64,000 bases of DNA, taken from positions 922,916 through 986,915 of the forward strand of contig CAJFCJ010000020.1 in assembly GCA_904063045.1 (NCBI GenBank), read 5' to 3'. Below, in pieces: positions 18,018 to 29,314 of the stretch. Under the pieces are notes generated by a model. The model was not told the DNA's origin, did not search any database, and saw only the letters and a program-made list of their open reading frames with translations. This DNA comes from Dimorphilus gyrociliatus. Taxonomy: Eukaryota; Annelida; Polychaeta; Dinophilidae. The first letter of the stretch is position 1. Every line of letters starts with the position of its first letter. The translations under genes and the position numbers were made by a program.

Positions 18018-18463
18018 GTTTAGTAGATTATTCGTCTTTTCTATAGAACTGCAAAAATCAATTGTCAAAGATTACTCATTTTACTGCTTTTATTTAATAA
18101 AAAAATTGTCAAATAATTAACTTAATATCTTTTAATTTAGGATAATTATTAGTCAACAAAAGAATTTATCAATTGAAATAATTTGTCCTAATACGAGGTT
18201 ACGAATAAGGATATAATTCCTTCATAAATGGGATGAACTATTGTAAATATTTAGTGATTTCTTGTCCCCAAGAAATACTTATTATAGGAAAAACAGTGTA
18301 TTTATCTTTATTTCTTTACAATACAATACTTTTATCACTTCAAATTGAGGTTAACGCTCAATAGTTCCGATGTGTTGAACATGGACTAATAGAAATACAA
18401 TAAAAAATTATTAGACTATCCATTAAAATATAGAAAAAACATCAAAATAGTGTTTATATTCCG

Positions 18464-18861
18464 TTAAGTGTTCTTCATACGCGATTGTAATAATTTTCTA
18501 ACAAAATGTCCGTATGATTGGATATCTTCAGAGAATTTTGCTTTCTCATTAGTAAAATTCATCTTGTCAGGAGATACGTAATAGTTGCATGATATTTTTG
18601 TCTGTAATCAGTAAAAGCTACCTTAAAAGAAAATGCCTTAATCTAAACATATAAACTTACTTTCTCTGAATAAACACTTTGAAGTAAATTGCCGTCTAGA
18701 GTAATATGATTTAAATGTAATGTATCTAAAATTTGTGATACTCTTAATACAGCTTTATATATGTTATATAGAGTTTTTGATGAAAGATTCCAATGAAAAG
18801 ATTTCATTGAGATATCAAGATGATAAAAATATTTTAAGGACTTCTTGAAGAAGATGATCAT
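18464..18861 (-). CDS. Small hypothetical protein, two exons
   Basis: Exon 18661-18861 begins with ATG (ACCAATG context) and ends at a strong donor (AAA|GTAAGT). It joins in phase 0 to exon 18464-18601, which follows a good acceptor (ATTACAG) and runs to a TAA. The product is 112 residues with no signal peptide or clear membrane helix. The first half is rich in leucine and aromatic residues (LKYFYHLDIS, ILDTLHLNHITLDGN), the second half charged. I do not recognise a family. It lies just downstream of the GRL101-like receptor on the same strand. It could be a real small gene, or the 3' end of a longer one with an upstream exon I did not find. Confidence 0.35.
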
Positions 18862-19030
18862 TGGTTAAAGAAAAACGGGTAGATAGAAAAGAACAATCTT
18901 CTATACATATATATATATTAGATCGAATATAATTACTATTTTCAGTTGTTTCCAATTTAACACTTTCTATTAATTCTTTCCTGTTAAATAATTGTTTATA
19001 TAATTCTTTAATAAAATATTATCAAGTTGT

Positions 19031-22000
19031 TCAATGAAAAGAAATTAACTTTAATTTCTGTTGTTTGTGTTTATTTTTTTTAAGAACGGTTATTCCTAAA
19101 CCAGTTGAATAAATAAAAGGATTTAAAATGCTATTCAATGGTAGAATAATCACAATAATCCATGGATAAACAGAATTTTCCACACCTCCTAGCTTAATTA
19201 CTGCCAGAATTCCTTTTTTTTAAAAAAAAACTTTAATTAAACCTTAAATATTAAAGTTCTTTGTGTTTTTTTAACCTAGTATTGAAGTTGGCAGCCAACA
19301 GCAAAGGTTCGTAAAGACGACTAGTATACTTGTTATTTTGACTTTTTCCTCATTTTTCCTACGAGTTAAATTGACCGCCAAATTTCTAGACTCAATTAAA
19401 CTTTTAATCATTAAAATGTATATTGTCATTATGATTAAGCAGAATAATAGCATCATTAAACCGAAAATAATGAATGAATATTCCAACCCTTCAACTTTTT
19501 CACTAGTTATGTGAAGTGAAAAGCAGACAGTTGATCTAGAATAATAGTTCTAAAATGAAAGGATTAATATATAAAATTTTAGCTAAGATGATAAATTAGA
19601 GAGTTGAAGATTACCCAAGGTAACATTAGAGGTATAACTGAAATGACAATGGAAATAATAATGTTAATTGTGATTAATATTAAGATTCTTTGAAAAGTGA
19701 TATATTTTGTAATAAATGGATATTTTACAACTGAATAGCGAACTATTGTAATATAAAGTAAGGATATAGTTGATGATGTACTTGCAAAAACACCAGCAAA
19801 TTTACAAACGTTTCCATATCTCCATTCTTCATCATGCTTTATATATTCACCTTTAAATATTATATCAGCTATAGCTATTATTGCTAAGTAGGATCATAAT
19901 GAAAGATCACTTAAATTTAAACATATATAAATCAATTGAACAGGTCTATGGAATGATTTAAATCTCAAGATGAGATTGATAATATTACTAGTTAAACCCA
20001 AGATTATTATTAGCCAAATACAAGTTCTTAAGACTATCCAACCGAGGAGATCGTTGCACGAATTAAATAAAGATCTTTCAGGTGTGCAAGTATGAATTAA
20101 TTTATGTAATCTTTTAGCAATACAACAAACTTGGAAATTAGTATTATACAAATATCTAATCTTTTGTAAATGTTTCACAATGAAAAAACTATATTTTGTT
20201 GGTAAAAATGTATTATTTAAATGTAATTCCTCAACATTAACCAAGTATTGGAAAGTATTATATGAAAAGCTATAAATTTTACAATCAGTTATTAATAACT
20301 TTCTTAATTTGATTAGATTATCAAATAGATTTTCACTTAAAATTGTAAATAAATTAAAAGATAAATCAAGATAGAAAAGATTGATAAAATTTGAAAATAT
20401 TCCAGAATCTAATAGAGCTATTCTATTCTTCTTTAAAGTCAAATATTGAAGATTAAATAGTGTCAATTCTTTAAAATTATGAACAGTTTCAATTTGATTA
20501 TCTTCAGCAATTAGAATAGCTAGATTTGGAAATGGAATTGCTAATATTTTAATATAACCATTGGATACATTGAAGCTGGTAACAATATTAGAAAAAGCGA
20601 TGTTTGTTGTGTAATTATTGAATAATTTAATTATTGATATATGTTTGTAAGCAGAGGAGAATGGTATTAAAAAATTATATTGGTTTATGCCATTACATGA
20701 AATTTTGTATTTTCTATGACAACTGCAATAAGTAGGGCATTTATAGTCATCACAAACTGATTCATCACTAGCCAACAAACAATCGATTTTACCATCACAA
20801 ACTTCGTTCAAAAGTATGTATAACTTTTGCTTTGAACATTTAAAATATCCTCTTGGACGGTATTTCTCTATGAAAGGAAAAAGGCAAACATACAATACTC
20901 ATATATCATAGTCGTTTTCTAGTAACCGCAGTCATACTCATCATCCTGATAGATACAATGAGAAATACCATCGCAAATGTTTTTTTATCGAAATACAGTA
21001 AGAGTGATAAAAGCATTTGTATTCGCCCTCTCTACAAGTTACATTGTGATGTGTACAATCTTTCAAATCATAAAAGGGAAATTGAGGCTTTGTGATTAAT
21101 TTTCCCATAGAGTTGTAAGAGATTTTGCATTTTGTCTTGTTTGTACGATTTGGAAAACGGTTTTCAAGAAATTTGTCCCATAGTTTATGAAAACATCTTT
21201 ATAAACAAAACAACGTCAATCTCAAATAATATAGTATGGAATTAATCTTATAATTAACAATGGTATTGTTGAGGAACGGATTTTATAACAAATATTTACA
21301 TCTTCATCTGTCGTATCGCCACTCAGACAGTCTCTTTTTTAATCGCATTGTAAAGATTTCTGTATGCAATTGCTGCGACAACTAAAATGAGAACTTGAAC
21401 AAGCTGATACAGTTAATAAATGAAACTTTAAATGAAATTTAAAATGATAACTTGTTTTACGTTTTTCACATTCTTCGTCAGAATTATCCAAACAATTTCG
21501 TTCACTATCACAAAACTTTTCTTTTTCAATATATTGATTATTTTTGCATTTTTTTAGTCTTAGAAAAAATTCAATATTATAAATCAATGATCTATGAAAT
21601 AGGTAAATGGACGTTTTCTTATATATTTACTTATTATCGTTTAATTTGGTATAAACTGCAGAAATTTAAAACTCTATAGATTAATTTTAATAGCTAAATT
21701 ATTTTATGTATTACCACAACCAACTTCATCCCTTCCGTCCGGGCAATGAGGATAATAATCGCATACGTATTTGACAGGGATGTTAATTTTCGAAGAACAA
21801 TAAAAATATAATTCATTATTACAATCTTCCTCATCCTCTACCGATTCACAATCATTTTCTCCATTACAAATATCAAAAACACTGATACAAATATCTTCAT
21901 TAGCACAAGAAAATGTATTATTTGGACAAGAGAAAGAAATATCATTTCGTAGCTGTTCATTCAAATTCAAATTTGGAACGAATTCCCACTCTTAGAAAAC

Positions 22001-24413
22001 GAAATACATAATATTAAATTTGACTGTCAATTGAACTTTTTTAATTTATTACTTGATTTTCTAACTTCACAAAAAATATACTTCATAGTTTTGGAAGAAC
22101 AATCTGATTTGCCTAATCCATAATTTTTGATTACAGGGCATAGACGTTGTGGAGGTAAGAAATCAGTAATAATTTCATTAAGGCTAAGTTTTCGATCGCA
22201 ACTGCCGTATCTATCAATAGAGGAGATAGGTGATTAACTTGAAAAATATATGCGTTTAACTTCACGTCTCAGGAACTAGCCATAATCCAGCTACCTCCAG
22301 GGGTACTTTGTCACTAGTTGTAATTATTTCTCTGTTGTGGATATCCATTCGTCGCTCAATTCCAACAGGTACAGGAGACTCTAGAAAACTGTACCATAGG
22401 TTATTGATGGTAAACTTTATTCAATGACTCATATATTACATTCCACGGCGATTTATATTTTGCTCCCGGAGAGTTTCATTTTTAGATAACAACATTAGCA
22501 TTTTGCGGAGTGAGAGAGCTTCCTGCGTTCTAGATACACCGATTAAGGTCAAATTAAGATTCTCACAAAAACTAAGCGCCTTGTCATATGATTGATGAAT
22601 AAGTCTAGAACTGCCCATATAACATTTATACTCAACAGACCATAAGTTTGGGGAATGGCATTCTTTAGGGAGATAATAGTAATTTTATGTTAAATATTAT
22701 CTAATACTTTTAAAATTGCCTTACGCATAGGTATTGTATAGGAGCAAGACAATCCATAGCGAATAGGAACATGTAAAGGTAGTTTCAACTTTGAAAGAAT
22801 GCAATGCGCAAACACTGTTGCATTCTTTGGGCAAACGAGTTGAAAAGCAGCAAATGAAGTCACTGGAACCTTTGAGTGATAATATACAAAGGGTTCCACT
22901 TTTAGCACCAAATGTTTGACAAATAATCTGTTCAATAGGAAAAAGTAAAATTATTGAATAACCCTTATCTATAGAAGTTTTGAAAATATTGTTAAAATAA
23001 AACAAACATTTGCTTCAATAGATAAAAATGGCTTTGTAATAACTGAAAACCAACTATTAAAGTATTTGTATTCTAATAAACCTTTTATATCTGATTCTCT
23101 CTTTGACTTATTGTAGATTGCATCCTCAGCTGTATAACGAAGGCGAAGAGAAGCATCTGGAAAAATATGTTTTATTGCTTAAATGTTATCTATTGTAAGC
23201 AACTTTCAACTTTGAAAATTTTCCTTCTTTGACTCGCATTTTATTTTACATATCGTCTTACTTGAATAATATTTAAGAGTTTTATATGTGCACTGATTTA
23301 GATGATAGCTTTCGAGAGGACAGTTAAAAACTAAGAAATCATTCTCCTCATGATAATAATGTTGAATTAATTTCCGTACACAATAAGTTGTTATTTCCCA
23401 CGAGAACGATAATCCAAAATACTCGCATAATAAACTTGCACTTTTAGTAGGTATATTGTACCCTTCAAAAAAAAGGGTCATAGGACCGTATTTCTCAGAA
23501 ACAAATATTGGAAAAATCTCTTTTAATCCTTTATCTTTTTCAAATGATGAATCGATGCCCAAATATTCATACAACAATTGAATACTTAAATTCATCGATG
23601 CTTAGAAGAAAAAGCTAAAATCTCACAGCTTTGTTTACGTATTTTAAACAATACCTGCGTCCCTGTAAATTGAACATTTTTGAAGTGAACAGCTCTTTTT
23701 CTCAGATATTTTATGAATTGTATTGTTTACGATCTTCCAAAAGTTTTGTGCCTTTAATAAAATGACCTTTAGCGATAAATGACTAAAAGTAACATAGGCT
23801 GCAGAACATTTCTCTTTTTCATAACGCGATTTTCCACAAAATTTATATGATTTTTGCTGATAGCGTATGTAAAGATAGCTCTTTTTTAGTACAGAATGTA
23901 TCCCAGAATATATGAACAATACTGATAAAAGTTATTTATTGATTAGAAGCAAAAGAATGAAATAATAACTAAAAGTATTAGAACCTGGAATGTCTTTCTT
24001 AAAACATTTAAAATATAAAAATCTATTGTGAGGTACTGTACAATTTTCAGTCTGGCTGAATAAAATGATTGAAAAATTAACATCTTACTATTAGTTTCAG
24101 CTATTATCATTGGATAAAATAACAATGTATCTTGGTTCATTGATCCACAAATGTGACCGTACAGATTATCTATACTATTATATGTTAAACGAGACATATG
24201 CAAATGTAATTTATTTATCGATTTTGGAAAAGTTACAATTACAGGACCGAATATGCTCTTTTCATCTTCTTTAATTATTGGAGATATTGAATATTTTACA
24301 TCGTAAAGTGACCACTTTTTAGTGGATGATTTACACTTAAAAATACCTCTAATATTCCTTCCATATAATGCAAAAATTATCAAAATATAATGAACATATA
24401 TACGCATTTTCAT
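19031..24413 (-). pseudogene. GRL101-type mosaic GPCR (CUB-SRCR-CLECT-LDLa-LRR-7TM), disabled
   Basis: Read from 24413 leftwards: signal peptide (MKMRIYVHYILIIFALYG); CUB-like segment (24089-24413 plus 23655-23921); SRCR-like domain (about 23211-23596) and a second SRCR-like remnant near 22.7-22.95 kb; C-type lectin domain in pieces (22.0-22.7 kb, ending LCPVIKNYGLGKSDC); LDLa repeats (two in 21704-21970, then 21339-21587, about 20.9-21.2 kb and 20.75 kb); LRR cap and leucine-rich repeats (19.9-20.7 kb); seven-helix region with NPFIYSTG in TM7, ending at 19031. This architecture matches the Lymnaea GRL101/relaxin-receptor-like group. Lesions seen: TGA at 19894-19896 in TM2, where the family has Gly; TAA at 21339-21341 inside an LDLa repeat; a frameshift at the A7 run (20980-20986) inside another LDLa; a frame change within the second SRCR (about 22.85 kb); incompatible phases in the lectin part. 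Probably a recently dead gene; assembly error is the alternative. Confidence 0.65.
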
Positions 24414-25030
24414 TATTGTTGAACAAATGAAAACTTGCGTTAAATTATGTTTAAGTAAATTTAAATGAAACTTAATAGTTGTTTCAAATTACGCTCTTAA
24501 TGTAACTTTTAATGGATTTATGACTGTATAATGAGAGTAATACGAACTAAAAGAATACTACAGGAAGAGATCTATTCAGAGTAGCAAATTGAAAGCCTTA
24601 TACAATATACAGTATGTATATGCATGTAAAAACTGTACTGTATATAAGATAGATAGGTATATGTCCTATAAAATTTATTGTATTATAAATGATCATTGAC
24701 TGACAGAATTTCAATAAAATGATTGAATCATAATATTCATTTTACTAAAGAGAGATAATACAACTTTGTTATATTCCGTAGCATATACACTATAACAAAA
24801 AAAAGTCGCAACTGCTGTGGTTTTAATAAATTCAACAGAATTATTAGATAAATCAATAGAAAAATTCTAACAGGAGAGATACAAGCTGTAAAAGAAACAT
24901 GTGTTTCACTTTTTTTTTCTATTTTACATATGGGTTTATTGTCAAGTCACACAAACTTTTCAACAGGCAAAGGACAGTATAGACTTTTAAATGATAGAAA
25001 GTTAAATATCTAAATTTTCTATTAAGAATT

Positions 25031-26163
25031 ATGGACAAAAATACAACGATTGGTTAGTATGATTATCTCATCAGTTATAGGATTTTTGTCAAAAAAATAT
25101 GATTTATATTTCTTGAAATATTGATTTTAAAACAGGAAATCCATTTGATGAATGGCGGTGCACAAATTCGTTGTGGGTAACTACACTGCTAGGCCTTTAT
25201 GCAGTAGTTGTCACAATTGGTAAAAAAGTCATGAATAATAGAAAACCATTGCAAATTAAATCTCTTCTTATCATTTACAATATCTTCCTTATTCTTCTCA
25301 ATTTAATCATCTTTTATAAGATGTCTAAAGAGATTATTATTCTCTTTAAATATTCTGGAGTAAATCTCTTTTGTAAACCATACGAACTTCACCATCCTCT
25401 GTATAAAGAAATGCAATTCTGCGTATGGCTTTTCTATATATCTAAGCCAATAGAGTTCCTTGACACGTTGGCTTTTATCGTTCGAAAAAAAGAAAATCAC
25501 GTCTCATTTCTACACGTCTTTCATCATCTAACAACATTTCTTATTGTTTGGATAGGAATGCATTACTATCCTGATCTAGCTATTCGTATGTCATAACACT
25601 CTCTTTTTAGTATAAAAATCTAGTTATCATTTATTCTAACAGTTCTAATACCAGTCGTTCTGAATAGCTTTATACATGTAATTATGTATTTTTATTACGC
25701 TATGTCAGTATTAGGAGGTCAGTATAAGAAATATTTATGGTGGAAAAAATATCTAACTGGCCTACAAATGGTAATGTAAAGTTTGAATAGTTGCAAAAAT
25801 ATTAAAACATTGCATTTTAGACTCAATTCTGTTTGATAATTGGCTCAAATGCATTGGCATACATTAGAGGATGTCAACTTCCAAAGAGTCTATATATTTT
25901 ATACGTTGCTGATATTAGTATACTGTTAATTCTATTTCTAAACTATTACCTCAAAACATACCTGAATTCGACTGTTAAACTGGTAATAAAAAAATAAATA
26001 CTTGATAAAAAATCTATAGCAAAACGGATAATCAATTATTTTACTAATTTTATTTATTCTTTTACCCCGACAGAACCACAATGGAAATCTTAATGGAATA
26101 AAAAATAAAAATATACAGTATAAAGAGAAAAAAAAGAACTAATGGATTTTTTCATCAATTTAA
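25031..26163 (+). CDS. ELOVL-family very-long-chain fatty acid elongase, copy A
   Basis: ER-membrane 3-ketoacyl-CoA synthase. Exons 25031-25052, 25136-25585, 25643-25770, 25821-25982 and 26074 to about 26163 give roughly 283 residues. Family motifs: KPIEFLDT, the histidine box LHVFHH (exon 2), [12 protein letters not shown], and LTGLQMTQF. Multiple hydrophobic segments fit the usual seven-helix topology, and the C terminus is rich in lysine and arginine as in ER-retained proteins. The residues before the histidine box (NHVSF rather than Q at the position typical of PUFA elongases) lean towards the saturated/monounsaturated ELOVL group, but this is tentative. It heads a tandem pair with copy B 1.8 kb downstream on the same strand. 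The 3' part of exon 2 is almost identical to copy B while its 5' part is not. The final stop is the least certain boundary. Confidence 0.87.
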
Positions 26164-27924
26164 AGCTTTTAATAAAAAATATGTTATAGTTAATAGGGTT
26201 TTGTTTTTTCTTGCTTGTTAATAAAGAATAAAACTAACTAATTTTGTTTAGTTATAGACTGTTTGACTATTTTTTTGTTATTGTCTATAAAATTTAAATC
26301 ATATTGAGTAATATGAAACTTTTTTATGCTTATATATATACATGAGAGTGGTATGTTGTATCTTATTTTATTTTATATAAATATATATATATCTGTGTGT
26401 TGTGCTATTCGTAAATTTTCAACATTACAAGAGTTTTAGAATAGTGAATATACTATGTAACCTTATATATCTGGAGTCGTAAATAATAGTTATATGGAGT
26501 GTATTGTGATGTAATAAGACCAATTTTCGTCATAAAATTCTTTATAACCGAATTTTTTTTAAGATTAATAAACCAAATAATTTTCATTGAGAGAATTTCA
26601 TTATGTAAAATATAAGGATAATGCTAATCACGAGAAAAGAATACGTTATTAAATACTTTAGTCCGGTAAAGATTATTCATTATTATCGGAATGACAATCA
26701 AATTATAAGGACTTGCTAAGGTTATCATTTGTAAATAATAAAAATATAGCTTTGTGCATATAGCACACTCTGATTACAAAATATAGAACGATAAAGAGCT
26801 TCACCCTGTTCTAATAATAATAAAAATGTATTTAATAAATTTTCCGTATTACGATCAATGTATAACATCTATTTAAGATATTTACCCTTTACATATTCTT
26901 TTTCCAACAGCCTACAACCCGTATATTTCTAATGAGTAATAAATTCTAGATAATTTACACAATTTTGCTAATAATATAAATATAATTAAAAGAAATTCCA
27001 ATAGTAGTAAAAGAAAAAGCAACAATACATAAAAATTAATGACAGTTTGTAATATAAGTTTGTAAAGTAAGATATACAACGCATGTAAATTTAACGATGA
27101 GAGATTAACGTATTTATTTATACTGTATATTATGTTATGTGACTAACTGAATGATTCAGAAAATTAGAGAAATGAAAAGATCACCTGATTAAGATTTTTT
27201 CTGTAATTTTAGATAATTTTTAAAGATCATCAATTTACTGTACAAATTTTCCAATTTAGATTAATAAATAATTATTAATAATTACAGTTATTACTCATAA
27301 CAAACAAATAATTCTTGTAATATTTTACAGCGGAATGTAATATAATGGTATCGAGTATACATATAAATATATATAACCTATTTTATTGACTCAAATTCAA
27401 ATACATATAAACTATTACCGAGGGAAAAATGTTTGTTTAGATTATAAATCCCATTCCCTAAATATTTTTCCTTCTTTGTTTTTCTCCAGAAGCATTAAAA
27501 GCTTCGAATAATTCCCAAAAGTTTTATATTTGCGTTTTACAAAGTTATAAATTTATTAAAAATTCTGGAAACAATAGCAAAAATAAACGATAAACGATGG
27601 TTTATTTATAAAATTCTAAAGCAAGCATTAAAATTCAAAGCTAGTTAGACATATAGTTAAAGTAAATCTTAGTTTTTCTGCCTGTCATACTGGCTTATAG
27701 TATAGAACATTGTACGACGAAAATATTGATAGCCATAATATATATGAATGTGAGCATTGGTGGGCCTTCAGTAAAAAAAAAAACAATATTAGACAGACTA
27801 GTTGTGTGTGTTCAAAGGCACTTTATCAGTAGAATCATCTGTAGGTGTGTCGAATTTTATATAAGAGTCTCTTTGCTATATCTTTAACTTTTTATATAAT
27901 TAAATTATCACTTCTACGGAAATA
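26164..27924. other. Spacer between the two elongase copies
   Basis: AT-rich sequence with no recognised exon. A TATA-like TTTATATAAGAG about 70 bases before the copy B start codon is the only likely promoter element. The spacer does not look like a duplicate of the sequence upstream of copy A, so the duplication is old or its flanks have diverged. Confidence 0.5.
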
Positions 27925-28993
27925 ATGGGTGGGAATATAACTTTAGGTAAGTTGCATCTTAAATTTGGATTATTAATGAATTAAATGTCTTCCTTCTTCA
28001 CAGATAATCCATTTAACGAATGGTCATTTACCGATCCATTATGGGTGGCATTTTTTCTTTTCATTTATTCAATAATTCTTATGGGAGTTCCGAGACTAAT
28101 GAGCAATCGAAAGCCATTGCAAATTAAATCTCTTCTTATCATTTACAATATCTTCCTTACTCTCCTTAATTTAATCATCTTTTATAAGATGTCTAAAGAG
28201 ATTATTATTCTCTTTAAATATTCTGGAGTAAATCTCTTTTGTAAACCATACGAACTTCACCATCCTCTGTATAAAGAAATGCAGTTCTGCGTATGGCTTT
28301 TCTATATATCTAAGCCAATAGAGTTCCTTGACACGTTGGCTTTTATCGTTCGAAAAAAAGAAAATCATGTCTCATTTCTACACGTCTTTCATCATCTAAC
28401 AACATTTCTTATTGTTTGGGTAGGAATGCGTTATTATCCCGATCTAGCTATTCGTAAGTTACATTGTATTCTTTCTCAATTAAAGTTTTATCTCACCGAC
28501 TACCGAAACAGTTTTAATTCCAATTGTTCTGAATAGCTTTGTACACGTGATTATGTATTTTTATTACGGCGTGTCAGTGCTAGGAGCTGAGTATAAGAAA
28601 TATTTATGGTGGAAAAAATACTTAACTAGACTTCAAATGGTAAGACTATATTTCTATGGCAATAAAAGTACAATTATAGAGAATTTCAGACTCAATTTTG
28701 GTTAATAATTGGCTCAAATGCATTGGCATACATGAGAGGATGTCAACTTCCGAAAAGTGTATATATTCTATACGTTGCAGACGTTAGTGTACTGTTTATT
28801 CTATTTTTAAACTACTACCTAAAATCGTACTTTGGATTGAAAGATAATTCGGTAAGTAAAGTATTAACTAACCTAATTTTGTAATAGAAATTGCCTATTC
28901 AAAAGAAATAATCATAATTCCTATTGGTTATTCTTATTTCATCAGGTTACAAACGGTATAAACAACGGCAGAATTAATAATAAGAATAAATAG
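27925..28993 (+). CDS. ELOVL-family fatty acid elongase, copy B
   Basis: Second member of the tandem pair. Exons 27925-27946, 28004-28453, 28512-28639, 28690-28851 and 28946-28993 give 269 residues; the internal exons have exactly the same lengths as in copy A (450, 128 and 162 nt) and the same phases. Motifs are identical: [22 protein letters not shown] and LTRLQMTQF. The first 35 residues encoded by exon 2 ([17 protein letters not shown]...) differ strongly from copy A, whereas the following 115 residues are nearly identical; exons 3 and 4 show ordinary paralogue divergence. It ends with an Asn/Lys-rich tail ([10 protein letters not shown]). Same reaction as copy A; substrate range could differ through the divergent N-terminal helix. 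Confidence 0.9.
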
Positions 28994-29314
28994 AGAGAAA
29001 GAGATAGAGAGCCGATAGATTTTATAACTTTTCTTAGGTATTTTTGTTGTCGTATAACATTTATTAGAAAAAAAATACTTTAAATTATCATATTTGATTA
29101 AAAGACAAAAAATATGAAAAGTTTGTTACTTTTTGTTTTTTTCCCTAAAATTTCTATATAGTTTAATATAATAGTTTGAAATTTACCTATGAAATATATG
29201 AGAAAACAAAAAATATAATAAAAAAGATTACTTTTCGTTATGTACACTCATATTCTGAAATTGATATTATGTTTGTGTTAGCTTTTTAAAAATATAAAGT
29301 AGATATTAAGATGC

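Noticed and set aside
19894-19896. TGA in TM2 as a selenocysteine or recoded codon
   Set aside because: The family has Gly here, the same gene carries a TAA and frameshifts, and the other genes use TGA only as stop; decay or error is simpler.
25303-25500. Identical 65-residue minus-strand frames in both elongase copies (also 28171-28368)
   Set aside because: Shadow of the conserved coding exon on the other strand.
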